From NCBI RefSeq assembly GCF_047495875.1, contig NC_092465.1, positions 3,078,347 through 3,142,346 on the forward strand: DNA of 64,000 nt, written 5' to 3'. Positions 48,601 through 61,400 of this stretch are shown here, one piece after another. This DNA is from Pithys albifrons albifrons (Eukaryota > Chordata > Aves > Passeriformes > Thamnophilidae). Position numbers and translations under genes: made by a program. The notes beneath the pieces were generated by a model, which worked only from the letters and a program-made list of their open reading frames with translations, was not told where the DNA came from and searched no databases. Positions within the stretch are counted from its first letter, which is position 1, and each line of letters begins with the position of its first letter.

Positions 48601-49499
48601 AGGATGCCTTTATTGGGGCAATGTGGTTATGGACTCAAATGTTGTCTGAATGTCTGAGCCTTTGAGTTTGGTTATTTTGACTCTTATCTCCCTTATTTTT
48701 ATAACCTGAAATAACTTGTTGTCAGTTCATTCTTGAACGAACCATTTATTATCCCGAGACCTGCTACACAAACACGGTTAACAATCCTGTTATTTATCCT
48801 GTGAAATATCACAAACTGTTATGAGGATTTTATTAAACATGAGGCATCTCAATAAATCTTATGATGGATCTAATTCGTAACAAAAAATGAGCTGTGCAAA
48901 GTTCAGGATATATTCCTGTAATACTTTTTCCAGACAGGAGCCCTGAATTTTAACTCTTCCTGGCAATCAGAGGGTGAGAGAATTCTCTGGCATTTCAACT
49001 TGTGTGCTGAGCTCTTTTGTTTCAAACTTCACACTTAATGGGTTCCCCCCTCCACCCCTTTCTATATTTCTGTTTAAGGCATTTTATTTCCATTAGAACC
49101 ACAGCGAATTTTCATTAAAACAACACAGAGAAGCTTTTCAAAAGTGAGCCCATTTCCCAAGGCTTTGGGAACCTCTTGTGCCTTTGCCTTGAACCTTGAA
49201 GCCGGGGTAGGTGAACCTGCAAGGCGGCTCCGTGCAAAGCACAGGAGGTGACGTGCTAGTGAGTGAAACCTCTGCTAATACACAGCCCCGAGGCTGAGAA
49301 AGGCTTTAAAATGCTCAAAGAGGTCCCTCTCCACCTGCACAGAGCTCTGCAACCTCCCAGAGCGTCTTTCTGGAGGCCTCCGAGTGTTGGGGGCTGCAAA
49401 GCTGTGCAGTGCCTGGAGCAGCTGCGTTTTCTCGCTGCTCTCTGCTCCTCACGCCAGTCCTGGAGCTCACACACCCAGAGCTGGTGGGGTTCCCTCTAC
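45662..49499. other. Unique sequence, no recognised repeats
   Basis: About 3.8 kb. It has homopolymer tracts (A-rich 46325-46345, T-rich 47568-47588) and an otherwise unique body. The part from 48700 to 48930 has enhancer-like texture (ACACGGTTAACAATCC, GGATCTAATTCG). Sequence from 49200 to 49495 is GC-richer and precedes the CR1. No exon is convincing. Confidence 0.4.
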
Positions 49500-50335
49500 A
49501 GCACTTTCCTAAGGGGGTCCCATGTCCTTCCAGGCAAGAATTCCAATGGGATGAGTTTTAACAAGGCCAAGTGCAGGTCCTGCCCTTTGGCCACCCCAAC
49601 CCCTGCAGCGCTCCAGGCTGGGCACAGAGTGGCTGGAGAGCAGCCAGGCAGAGGGACCTGGGGGGACTGAGGGACAGGAAGCTCAACAGGAGCCACCAGT
49701 GTGCCCAGGTGGCCAAGAAGGCCAATGGGATCCTGGCCTGGATCCAAACTAGCGTGGCCAGCAGGCCCAGGGCAGTGACCCTTCCCCTGGACTCTGCCTT
49801 GGGGAGGCCACACCTTGAGTGTTGTGTTCAGTTCTGGGCCCCTCAGTTGAGGAAAGAGCTTGAGGGGCTGGAGCGGGGCCAGAGAAGAGCAACGAGGCTG
49901 GAGAAGGGACTGGAGCACAAGTGCTGTGGGGAGAGGCTGAGGGAGCTGGGGGTGTTCAGCCTGGAGAAGAGGAGGCTCAGAGGTGACCTCAGCACTGTCT
50001 GGAACTGCCTGAAGGGAAGTTCTGGCCAGGTGGGGGTTGGTCTCTTCTCCCAGGCACTCAGCAATAGGACAAGGGGGCACGATGGGCTCAAGCTCTGCCA
50101 GGGGAAATTGAAGTTGGAGATCAGGAAAAGCTTTGCAAAGAGAGTGCTCAGGGATTGGAATGGGCTGCCCAGAGAGGGGGTGGATTCCCCATCCCTGGAG
50201 ATTTTTAAACACAGATTGGCCGTGGTACTGAGTGCCATGATCTGGTAAAGGGACTGGAGTTGGCCCAAGAGTTGGACTTGCTGATCTTGGAGGTCTTTTC
50301 CAACCCAATCCTTTCTGTGATTCAATTCTATGGTT
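49500..50335 (+). mobile_element. Longest CR1 fragment, ORF2 C-terminus plus 3' end
   Basis: CR1 homology begins near 49500 and ends with TTTTCCAACCCAATCCTTTC, TGTGATTCAATTCTATGGTT. It shares 241 identical bases (49881-50121) with the 21037 copy and is close to the 11138 copy. The subfamily marker is CCATGATCTGGTAAAGGGAC. The 5' end is truncated inside ORF2. Confidence 0.95.
49551..50248 (+). pseudogene. CR1 ORF2 C-terminal remnant with one frameshift
   Basis: The CR1 ORF2 C-terminal region reads in two frames. From 49551, MSFNKAKCRSCPL is the region just after the reverse transcriptase. Near 49640-49660 the homologous frame shifts by one. From there the frame is open to TAA at 50246-50248, with motifs [81 protein letters not shown] and SAMIW. 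The endonuclease and most of the reverse transcriptase are missing, so it is non-functional. Confidence 0.88.
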
Positions 50336-53300
50336 CTCTGAATGGGACTGGGGTTCCCAGTGCAGGCACGGCCAGGGGAACATCCGCAGTGCAGGCTCAG
50401 AAACCAAAACCAGCGGAATGTGTGGCTGGAAAACAAGGTGGTGCAGCCTGGAGAGTTGTCTGCTCTGCTGCCTTCTAATGCTCATTTTATACTTCCAGTG
50501 TCTTTTTCCATCTCCTTTTTTATGTCTCTCCAAGAGCTGGAGTTTCAACCGATTTCACAAGGGAAAACATTCAACAGTGTAACAGCTACAACACACGAAA
50601 CCAACCAGTAATTCCCTCCTGGTTTAGTTGCTTTTTCATTCTATAATGTCAAGAATATTGTATACAATCATCAATTAAATGTTACCACCCTTCTTTAGTT
50701 TTCCTCTGATTGTTTTTCTTCTTACTGAAATAACTTTTATAACAATAGAAATGGACAATTCTGATGTGCTGCTGTACATTTCCCTCATGAGTCCATTCTT
50801 CTACATGCTAACATCTTTCCCATGTTTCCCACTCATCCAAAGCTTTCCAGGATCATACTAAGCCAGGGCACTTATGTTTGTGTTCACTTTGCACAGATGA
50901 AAATGATTTTTCTGGAGTGTGAGAGCTGGAAGATCTGAGCAGTAATTACAGCATGGACTGTGGGAACCCTCAGCACCTGCAGCATCACGAAGCACCTGTT
51001 TATTTTACAGCTACACCTTGTTGCAGAAACCAGTTTTTTCATCACACTGCTTGGCAAATAACCTCCTTACAAGCCATTTTTGTTTAAACTTATATTTTTG
51101 TGTTGTGGAAGAATCATCTTCCAGTGGGCAAGGAGATGAGGGGGCTGAGCAGCCCATGTTCATCTGGTGTGACAGGTGTGCCCCATCCTGTCATCTACTG
51201 AAACCCTCAAGTGGCAGGAAAAGGGAGAGCCTCGAGCCAGCCTTTTAAAGCCCATTTTCATCAAGGGTGTGTCAGAGAATAAAGGAGTATTTGCTTAAAG
51301 GATGTCCCTGTTTCAATGTCTCCAGCTCAGGAAAAGGTTGCATAGCCTACTAGAAACAAATTAAATATTTCTATCAAAATGCTATTGAAATGAAAACTCT
51401 TTCAGAAGACAAAATGAATGGATACTGCAGGTGAGATACAAATTCTTTGTACTATTATCAAATGATTTTTAATGATTTGCTTGTGATATGATTGGGGCTG
51501 GGTTGTTGGCAAGGTACCAGATGATAGTAATGAGCATAAATAGCATATCCTACATTTTAATCTCTTTCTTCCTGTTTTATCTGAATGTTTCTCAAGTTCT
51601 ACAATGTCATGAAAATCCCTCCTTTGCTGGAGTCTTTATTCTTCTTGGAGACTTCATGGAGAACTGTTGATAAGTTACTTTTCAATCACTCCAGGGAGAA
51701 CTCCTTCCTTTAATTCCCACCTCCCACAGCCATTGTGTGTCTTGTCTTTACCGAGAGATCTTTTCCAAGCTCAAATATATCCAAGTGTGGTGTCTAAATA
51801 GCACAAACACTTAATTTGGAGAAATATTTCCCTTTACTGAGTCTTGCATTGCTTTGATCACCAGAAAGAGTTTTCAAAGCACCTACAATTAAACAACAGA
51901 CATAGAATAATAAAACCAGTGAGTAGAACTTATTCCCCTGTGATAATTGATTGCAATTTCAGGATCTTACCTGGTTTCAGTGAATAATTTTGATATCCAG
52001 TAAGTCTGCAGAACTTTGAAAATGTTGACAAGTCATTGCAGAGTGAAATCATTGACTTCTAATAAATACAGAGTGCTCCTTGTGCAACCTGCACTGTAAC
52101 TTTTGTACATGTAGGAGAGAATTTCCAAATGGGAACACAAATAAGAAATTTAACTTTATTTACTCAGCAGTTTATAGCATTTAAATAAAGGAGTTTGACA
52201 GTCCATCAACATGGACCCTCAACTTCCGAGGGAAAACGAATCTGGAAATGTTTGGATTCATGTGAGGCAAAAAACCATGAAATAACTGCTTAGCCAGAGT
52301 GTCTGGGGTGCTTGGGCTTGTGATGTGAAGCAGGAATCACCAGGAGGCAGCAAGAAGTGATCAGGGATGGGATTAAAGGATAACATGTTCTATGCACTCC
52401 AAAATACCTGGTAGCAGGTGTTCAATGATGGAAATCTGATTTTTCACGGCTACTGAGACATGCAGGGGACCCTCCAAAAGTCTTTTTTGTCTTCTCCCAA
52501 CCAGAGCAGTAGGGACTGTGACTCTGGGTATTTCCAGAAGTGGGGAGGAATTTTATCTTGGAAGGAAAACTTGGGGGTTTTTTCCATGTTATAAATAAAA
52601 ACACAATCACGTGATATTCTATACAGGTTTTCTTTGGTCAGAGCTCTTTCATCACTTTATTCATATGCATTTTATGTCATCCACCTCTTTGTAAGTCAAT
52701 AAACTGAAGAGCTGTTTTACAGTGAAGGACAGAAGTCACACATACTTTCCCACCTGGATGATTTTAGCCAGTGATAAAGTGCAACCTGGATGAAGAGTGT
52801 TCCTTTCTCATATGGGCTTAGATTTCCACACTTAAGGGTTTGTCTGTACGAGGAAAAAAAATCATATTTAATGGGTGTTCACTGCAATTTGTGACCCTCT
52901 AATGGACTGAAAGATGAGCCCAGGGAAGGCAGGGCCAGGCACTCCAGTGGCCATGGGATGGAAGGGTTGTCAGAGGTTGTGTAGCGAAACAGTCACAGCC
53001 TCTCAAGCATCTGCTTAATAAGAACAAAATTTCACTGCCCAAACAAAAATCACTCCTGACCAGACAAGAAAATGAACTGAGGCTGTTCCTTCTATCAGTT
53101 CAAGTACAAATTGCCCTGTGATCACTGTGAGTTTGTCCAAGATAACTCCTGGTCCATGTGGCATCTCTGTTCTTGGCATCTCTCGCCATGGTACGAAGCC
53201 CTGGACCTGGGCCAGGTTAAACAGCCCAGTAGCTCTGCCTTCATATCCAAAGGCACAGGAGAGGAGGAAAACAATTCTCCAATGTCAAAATCTATTTTCT

Positions 53301-54279
53301 TACTTTCAGCAGTAGCCAACACTTTGTGATAAATACTCACAGCCCCATAATCTTAGCACAGTTTGTTTTATGAGGCTACGAGGACATATGTGGGAAAGAA
53401 ATATGATGCATTTTTAAAAAAAAATTGTGGCAATGGAGATTATTCATACTTTATGTGATGTTTGAAGTGAATATTTGTAGTCTTTGTTGGTGTTGCACTG
53501 TGTAAAATGAGCATTGGTGTTACTCGAGTGACACGTTACTGTGGATCATAAACATCGACTGACTCCCAGAAGTTCTGATTTTTAGCATCTCTGTTTGCAC
53601 CACAGCTGGGGAAGCTGAGAGTTTGTTCTGGGTGTTGGGGAGGTATTTTCAAAGAGTTTTTATTTTGCTGTTTTGCAGCATAATTGAGTAGGGTTCAAAA
53701 GATTGAAGGACTTGGTAAAGCCTCCAATGGAATGATTTACTGACGGACTTTCTGAAAACTTTTTTGTCACCATAGGACAAGTACATTTTTCTGTTCAAAT
53801 TAGTTGAGAAGAAAGTTGAGGCTTTTCTCGAAGTCAGGATGTACCTTCTCTAACTCTTTCACACTTTTAGCTTTTGGTTTTCCTTTGGAGCACCAGATAT
53901 TGCTCAGGTGCAAGGAGGTTGCCAACCAAATGGACCAGTGGCTCGTTAGAAACTGCTGCACACACATCTAACAGCTTTGAAGGTTATTTCTTCCCTCATT
54001 TCCTGGAGTAAATTGAAGCTGTACCCATGAGGTCCACTCAGGAAGTAAGAGTTTCCCAAGACTGGAAATGCTGCAGGATTATCCAAGCTAAATTCTCAAT
54101 GACAAATCCAAAGGAGAGAAATGTTGTCTGGTGTTCTAAATAATAGAAACATCCAGTCCTGCATGAGGAGTCATGCAATGCATTAACCACCCCCCCCTAA
54201 AAAAAAAAAATAAAGAGAGTTATAAAATAATTGAGAGGTTCTCTTTCTTCCCGTGAAGATCATCCATATACAGTAAGTC

Positions 54280-54500
54280 TCTTAAAGACCTGTGCTTAAA
54301 TTATTAAGGCTGTCAGTTTAATGAAAAAATAACAGCTCAATTTAATAATTCATGGCAACAATTGGAGGCAAAGCACACAAAATATGTTTAGCATGTGGCT
54401 CAAGAATGGTTAGACACAATATCAAAATATGGGATGTTACACAGAGTGTGTTCTTATCTGTCAGGTCTGGTGGAGGGAATAGACATTTTTTCCTGATGAG
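54280..54500. promoter_or_regulatory. Candidate conserved non-coding element
   Basis: TTAAATTATTAAGGCTGTCA and CTCAATTTAATAATTCATGG sit in repeat-free DNA followed by CTTATCTGTC (an inverted GATA core). Inference only. Confidence 0.22.
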
Positions 54501-54839
54501 AAAATCAAAGTTGTGTGCCATTTCAGTGAAGTCAAGTTGACACCTGCAGAGAAGCAAGTCATGACATTTTAGCTGACTGGGTTGTTTTCCCCCCTCCCCT
54601 CCAGTTGTGGTTTGTTTCTTCATTTTATTTACCCTGGCAGACCAAAGAAAAAATGTTGAGATGAGGATTTGGCATATTTTATTTTTTTTTTTTTCTTATT
54701 TCCTTTTTCATTCTCTTTCCTCAGTTAAATAAGTAATTCATACATTCTGGGCTGTGACAGTTCTATCAAGGGGAAAAACACTTGAACTTATTAGTATTAA
54801 AATACAACGTCCCTCCTTTCTCTTTGCAACCCCTGCCCT

Positions 54840-55210
54840 CTGATTTCTCGAACATTTATCAAGATAATAAGCTTCAGGTTTCATAATAGCAGATCTATTT
54901 TCATGCCATCCTGGCATAGACCTGACTGACTGAGCCAGGAAGATCCTTAAAAAAATATGAATTTAGGATCAATAATATTTACAGCTCAATTTATAAAGCA
55001 GAAGTCAAAGGCAGGTATAATGCTGAATTTATGGAGGGAAATTACGCCGGGGATTTTGTTTACTGGCCTCTAATCCTCTACTTTTTAACATCTCATTCTG
55101 TAAGGAAAACAAATATAAGTTGCAGGTGTTCATAAATGTAAAATAGCACATCAAGAAGCTCACAAATGATATCTTTTGTGACCTGATATTGCAGTACAGG
55201 GTACTCTTCA
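54840..55210. promoter_or_regulatory. Candidate conserved non-coding element
   Basis: ATCAAGATAATAAGC (GATA core), GCCATCCTGGCATAGACC and ACTGACTGAGCCAGG occur in unique sequence without repeat homology. Inference from texture only. Confidence 0.22.
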
Positions 55211-55264
55211 ACTGTGTTTTTCTTGGCTGTAGCTTATTTTTTGTTAACTGTGGGTACCATTAAA

Positions 55265-55480
55265 GAATAGGGTGAAGTTATTGTAATGGAATTGAAATAC
55301 ATTTTATTACATCAATATGAGTTCCATTTACTGTGCAATATGACAGTGCTTAATAATTTTATATTACAAGCGCAATTATGGCATCAAATTAGTAATTTCC
55401 ACAAAGTACTTGCATTAGGCACTCCCGTGATACGACTCTGGGTATCTCAGTTCTCTGTGGCTCCTGCAAACACACGTTCC
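55265..55480. promoter_or_regulatory. Candidate conserved non-coding element
   Basis: Strongly enhancer-like texture: ACTGTGCAATATGACAGTGC, CTTAATAATTTTATAT, GCGCAATTATGGC and ATTAGTAATTTCC, with no repeat content. It is one of the best candidates in the window, but conservation is untested. Confidence 0.3.
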
Positions 55481-56089
55481 TTTTAGCTGGGAAAGAGCAG
55501 AGATGTGGGAAAAGGAAGCACCTCATGAAGGAATTTCCTAAGGGGTACAGATGTTACCTGTGTGGTTTTACAATCAGACTCCACCACAGTGTTGAGGAAC
55601 AAGTCTAAAAATTGTGATAAATCTTGTTCTTTGGTGATAATGCCCAAGGTCCCCAAAACACCACCCTTAGTTTGACTAATTCCACTAATTCCACTCCTCC
55701 CAGGCTGTTCCCAGTGTTGTGGGAAGGATTAATATTCCAGTTCAGAGTGTGAAATTGTGAACCAGTGGAGCTGCAGAACCCCCTTGGAAAAAGGGATCGA
55801 TTTGTGTCCCACTGAAATGCGATTCCTCCAAGGCAGAGCACGGTGGACTTGGCTGAGCCACTCTGCTTTTAAGGCAGGAACTCAAGATTTGTATCCAGGT
55901 GATGTAACTCTGGAATCTTTTCTTTCCTCTCCTTAGGGCATTTGCATGGAATTAATGTTCTGTTCAGGTGCTGACAAACTTTTGCAATGCAAAGTCCTTC
56001 AAAGATCTGGCTTTTATCTGCTAAAATAAATGACAGAATGAGATGAAGGTTCACAAGCATCTTAATAAACCTTTAAGAGTCTGCCTTAA

Positions 56090-56350
56090 ATACCAGTTTT
56101 CTATCCTAGAAAGCTCATCAATATCTAGAGAGCCATGCAAACAGCTAGGAGGCCAGTCCATTAATGAAATGTTAATGACTGAATTAGACCTGTAATAACA
56201 GAAGTAGAATGCACTGCTGTGAGTCCATTAACATCAGCGGACCCTGCTGGGAAACAAGTAAACACAACATACAAAGGGAAAACTTGGGCTAATAAACAGT
56301 TTCTGTGCAGTAAAGGTGCTTGGAAGCATAAGCTGTAAATCCCAGTCACT
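56090..56350. promoter_or_regulatory. Candidate conserved non-coding element
   Basis: Repeat-free with AT-core motifs GTCCATTAATGAAATG, TTAATGACTGAATTAG and GGGCTAATAAAC. Inference only. Confidence 0.25.
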
Positions 56351-56576
56351 GCTATGCTGGTGGGGTTTGGGTTTTTTGGGAAAAGTTTATCTAAGCAACA
56401 CAACTCTATATGCATTTCAGAATGTGATAATAAAATGTTCCTGCAGTGTCCATGCAAAGGGTGTGCCCTGATAGTGAGCCAAAGCCTGACAAATATCCCG
56501 ACAAACACACCTATTGTGATATTCTGGAGGAATCAGCAGTGCTCAATGGCCATTACAGCTTCATTCTTTTAGTCTT

Positions 56577-56772
56577 TAGGAAGGAATTGCTGGCTGGGAG
56601 GGTGGGCAGGCCCTGGCACAGGTTGGGCAGAGAAGCTGCGGCTGCTCCTGGATCCATCCCTGGGAGTGTCCAAGGCCAGGTTGGAGCAACCTGGGCTGGT
56701 GGGAGGTGTCCCTGCCCATGGCAGGGGGTGGAACAAAGGCTTTAAGGTCCCTTGCAACCCAAAGCATTCCAT
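56577..56772 (+). mobile_element. CR1 LINE fragment, 3' end
   Basis: AGGAAGGAATTGCTGGCTGG, GGGCAGGCCCTGGCACAGGT, TGTCCCTGCCCATGGCAGGG and CAACCCAAAGCATTCCATGG. It is related to the 38378 and 23788 copies rather than to the young subfamily. Confidence 0.92.
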
Positions 56773-58267
56773 GGCTGATGCTGCAGCCAGTCCAGGGGGG
56801 AGCAGGGAGCAGTAGTTATCACCTGATAGATGGCTGACCCAAGTGAAATGGAATTTATGGACCCTGACTAAGGGCCTCGTAGACATCACAGAGACTACCA
56901 CTGTTGGCACTAATTATGAGCACTAGTAAAGTTTTATATTGTGCCCTAAAGGTTGATTGTGCTTTGCAGAAGGTGTTAACCCCAGCAAAGGGGATGGGAA
57001 ATAGCAACACCACCAGTGGCTCCAGCAGTGACCTTGTAACCCACCACGTGAGAGCTCTTGGCTTGGGACGTAGAAATTAATGACTTGACTTCTTGGAATG
57101 AGAGATTTCTCTTTCCTAATGTGTAACTCACTTTTTTTTTTTTCAATGAAAGGGAAATAAAAATAGTTACTTTTTCTTCCGGTCCTGAAAATCTCAGCAA
57201 TTTCCTTACAAAGTGGCTGAAGTAGGAAAAGCCAACATGTCTGGATCCTTTCTAGACTTCTTCCTTTTTGGCAAGATTCAGAAATGTGTGTGGAGCTCAG
57301 TACCTTATTCCTGCTCCTGGAAACCTCAGTGTAACCCCCAAGGGGCTGCTTTTTTTTCCCCATTTTGCCCTTCTTGCCATGCAGGGGGTTGATTTGCATT
57401 TTATTCTGCAATAATACAAATACTTTCCCTGATTTTCCCCATTAAAAAGGATCTGCTGTAGCTTTTCCAGTGAGGATTCTTTTGCACTAAGGACAGGTAG
57501 TTCTGGGGGTCAGATCCTTGAGAAAGATGTGGAATATCCTAAAATTAGGGGCAATATCACCTCACTGTCTTATAGAGGTGCTTCGAGGGCAAAGCCATTA
57601 AAGACAAGAACACTGGGGAACATCTAAAACCTAAAATTTAAAATATGTACATTAGGAAATTTTCTTCAAGTACCAACTTAATTTAAATTTTGGGCAATTA
57701 ACCTTCTGAGTCCACAGTGGGCTTTTGGTTTTATGGCACTGTCTTTGTGTCCCAGAATGCTGCAACACTGAAGGACTGTCTAGTGGAAGTTGATTTAATT
57801 AGAAAGAACACAGCGAGCTGATTATGTGCATTGAAGAAATAAATACAATATCTGAATGCTGAAAGAAATGGTAGAATTAACTGTAAGTCCTGTGAACCTC
57901 TCACTGCTCTTCCCTCTGCACAAAACATTTCTCATGTCTCCCGACCTGGGCTGGACTTTAGAACCACCTTGCTAAAGAATATTAACAGTTTTTTCTTTTC
58001 AGAAAAAACAAATTTTGATATGGCAAGTGGCACAAGTTGCACTGTCTGTAATTTTCTTGTCAGCAGAACAGTCTTTTTCTGTCTTTTGCCATTTTTATTT
58101 GTTTCCTGCAGCCTTTGTCATCTTTCTTGCTGCATTTCCACTGACAGCTTTAGGGAGTGAGTTTTGTGCGGTGTCCACAACTGTGAACATGATACAGGTT
58201 CTAAAATTCAAAGTACACAATGAAATGGTCCATGAGAAGGAGGTCAAATGCAAGTAGTAACATCTGA
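56773..58267. other. Unique sequence
   Basis: About 1.5 kb. The minus-strand open frame at 56923-57411 (162 codons) has no recognised motif, and no splice sites clearly frame it. No repeat family recognised. Confidence 0.35.
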
Positions 58268-58463
58268 CAAGAGAGAGAGCTCAGGGATTGGAATGGGCTG
58301 CCCAGAGAGGGGGTGGGTTCCCCATCCCTGGAGGTTTTTCAGCTGAGCTTGGCCGTGGCGCTGAGTGCCATGACCTGGTAAAGGGACTGGAGTTGGCCCA
58401 AGGGTTGGACTTGATGATCTCAGAGGGCTTTTCCAACCCAATCCATTCCATGATTCTATGATC
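58268..58463 (+). mobile_element. Young CR1 LINE fragment, 3' end
   Basis: GGGATTGGAATGGGCTGCCC, GGTTCCCCATCCCTGGAGGT, CTGGTAAAGGGACTGGAGTT and TTTTCCAACCCAATCCATTC, then a tail ATGATTCTATGAT. Same subfamily as the 21036 and 49500 copies, differing by only a few bases over the shared part. Confidence 0.95.
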
Positions 58464-61400
58464 TATTTGGTTGGAGCTGAAGGACTAACCCTCTCTGCAG
58501 TAGTTCATGGCCTTTGAGCACACCCTTTCTATTTTGTGCACCTTTACAAATGAAAGACAAACACTGGCCAGATATATTTTACATTTGATGACTGAGAAGT
58601 GAAGAAAACAATAACCTGCCATATGTTTTACAGGAGTAAATCACCAGAAAGTTGATGGAAAATGTTCAATACACTGATTCATTCATGGCATCAGTAACTT
58701 AAGGGCCAGAGATTTCATTTTGTGTTTTGGAGCCCTAAGAGAATGTGGGAAAAAAAAATTTGAAAAAAAAATTTAAATAAAAATATTCTTTTTTTCCCTT
58801 GGAATTTTTCCTCTCTTTGTGACGAACTTTTCCTGGAAAATCCAGGATGTCTAAAGTTTCTTGAAGCCCTTTGTCATATGCATGGAAAACTTTGGTGGAT
58901 GGTGTTGTGTTGGAAGGTAAAGCTTTGTCAGAGCTGCTTTTTGTGAAGTTGTTATTAACAGAGGATGGTGCATGTGATGTTTTGCCTGTCTGAGTGCTCT
59001 GGGCAAAGGAGGAACTTTTAAGATAAACCTGGATAATATTTTATTGTCTTGTAATCCTCAGCTGAGTCACACCAAGTCCAAATTAGATGTGATAATGTGG
59101 GAAGTGACAGAGCAAGGTGATGTAACAGGCCAAAAGGAAGAATCAGGTAAAGGTTTGGAGCTGATAGAGATAAATTAAGGATCTTTGTACGTTTTTTGAC
59201 ACATAATGAAAAGCCTGTTCTCTTTAGAAGGGCTTTGGCCAGGGTGTTCAGTTGTTGGAAGAGAGGACCGAGGTTTAAAAACTGGGTGGAAGGAGAGAGG
59301 GGTCATGACACAAACAGAAATTTTGGAAGAAGGGAGAGGTGTTTGAGAAGTGAGATCTGTAACAAAGGGAAGAACGAGGAGCTTGAGTCCAGTGTGGCAA
59401 AGGCAGAAGGAGAGTCAGCAAAGAAGGGAAGATGTGGTGGGTCTTCCTTGACTTTTCAAGGGTGATAATTTCAGTGACTGCATGTTCCATCTGTGATGTA
59501 GGAGATGGGATGAGGGCAGCTGCAGCCTTCAGAACCACAGCTGAAAACCTCCTGAACAAGAAGTTTTAGCTTTGGGTACAGGAAATGACAAGAAATGACC
59601 TTAGAGGTGCAGGTGGCCATTCAGGCTGGGCCTCAGCACCAAGGGGCTCCCTGGCTTTGTCACATCTTACTCTGCTTCTCACCTCTAATGTGGTGGCTTA
59701 ATTTTCTGCAGTCAAGGCAGGACTGATGTTACTGAGTGAACACAAAGGATTATTACAGTCTGCTTAGAAGAAATTTGCATTAGAGCTTCCTTCTGTCCTT
59801 TGTGGAGCGATACCTTGATGTTCTTGGGAACCTCCAGGGAAAACCAGCCTGCTCCGAAATCCCTCAGCTGGACCCCACCAAGTGAGAACTGTTGGGTTTT
59901 GTTCCCTTTTACAAACTGGAGAGAGTAGAAAGATTTCAGTAAATGCATTTATTTTCTGAATTTGCTGCCTGGTCTCTTGCAGTGAAGCTTCCTGAAGTAT
60001 TAACTATCACTTTAAATTCTTCTTGCTTTGAGTAGTCCCATCCTGTACATAATTTGAACAGGTTTTTGTATAATTATTTCTCTCAGTAATTACCATCATA
60101 CCATTGCTACAGCTGCCAGTTTTGTTTTCCTTTCCTGCCAGAGAATAGCAGAAATGTATTAGGCAGTTGTGTAACTTATGATCTTGGATTCATGCTTAAA
60201 ATGCATGGAATATTTTTCATTTTCTCTTTGAGGCAATACCTCATCTGGGATCATATCTCACAGTGTAAGTTTGCACTGGGCAAATGCATGCCTTGTACTG
60301 CAAAGGGGTATAATCCACACTGAAAAAGGACATAAGAAATAAATAAAATCTGATTATTTCAGGCTTTGCAGAGCCAGTGAGTATTAATGGCTGCAGGTGG
60401 AGGTGTGGCACATCTGGACAGTCATGCAGAGAGGCTTTGTGCCTATGGGTCTCTTGCTCCCTCTTAAATAAATTTGATTTGGCCATCACTAGAGCCCTTT
60501 GTTGTCATCTTTTGATGAGGATTCTAGGAAATTGGTTTGCTAATGTGTGTGGTTTACTGGCAGGGAGAGCAAACTGGAATTTGCAGGCACAAGTGTTCCT
60601 AGTGGATATCTAATCCAAGAAGTTGGACTCTCCAAAGGACAGGAAAGTTCTTTAGCATTGAACTTGCTGTGTGTGCTTGGGCTTTTTTTTTTCCCCAGGG
60701 TAGGCAGGAATAGGTACAGTAGGATGCAGGAAAGGGGTGGTGTGAAGGAAAAGTTTTGGTACCAAATCCACCTGTATAAAATTCAGTGATCAACTGGGGG
60801 CACAGAGGACATGAGGGCAACCCCTCCCATGCCACAGTGGAACAACAAAATGATGGCTCGTTGTTCTAAATCAATATGTGGTGCTATTTGAGAACTGATT
60901 TCTGGCTTTCTACTGACAAGTGTAATTAGAGATACAACTCCTTCATCTCATGAGTCATGCTGAATTTTCCTTTGAGGGACACTGAAAATTGGAATGTAAA
61001 AAAAAGGAATGTAAAATTAAAAAAAACACAGAATATTTGGACTATGAAGGTATGAACTTTTTAAAGAGAGATTGGGACTGGGATGAAAGTTTGCATAGTG
61101 GCAGAAACAGTTAAAAATTGCAGGTGGAAGGGGGTGGTTGGAAGAGAACAATCAGGGTCTCTCTGTGTCCATGTTGGACAAGGGCACGTGGTCACCAAAC
61201 TCTTCTTTCCCTTTTAGTACTTTGAGTTCAAGTGAACAAACAGGCCGAGTGTACAGATGCATTTGATTACTAATGATCATCATAACATGAGCAGCACCAT
61301 GATTTATTAGAGGAGTTGTTCCCTGGGATTCCAAGAAAAGGTACTTGTTTCAGAATTATCACCACAATTAATTTCACATGTGTAAAGTCCATCAACTCCA

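Larger units (their letters stand above)
50336..56576. other. Long unique stretch without CR1
   Basis: About 6.2 kb, the second-longest CR1-free interval. It is mostly AT-rich unique DNA with homopolymer patches at 54190-54210 and 54670-54690. Candidate conserved elements are listed at 54280-54500, 54840-55210, 55265-55480 and 56090-56350. Short open frames show no known domains. Confidence 0.4.

Noticed and set aside
49496..50548. 350-codon open frame on the minus strand, the longest in the window
   Set aside because: It runs antisense to a CR1 fragment whose sense strand encodes the real ORF2 remnant. The protein is Pro/Leu/Gln-rich low complexity and similar antisense frames appear at the other copies (11167-11631 and 21018-21467).
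53111..53329. CDHC...H....H pattern resembling a C2H2 zinc finger
   Set aside because: The second Cys to first His spacing is 11 rather than 12, the conserved Phe and Leu are missing and there is no second finger or linker.
56923..57411. 162-codon minus-strand open frame
   Set aside because: No domain, no repeat-family homology and no convincing splice sites; Lys/Ser-rich stretches come from T-rich DNA.
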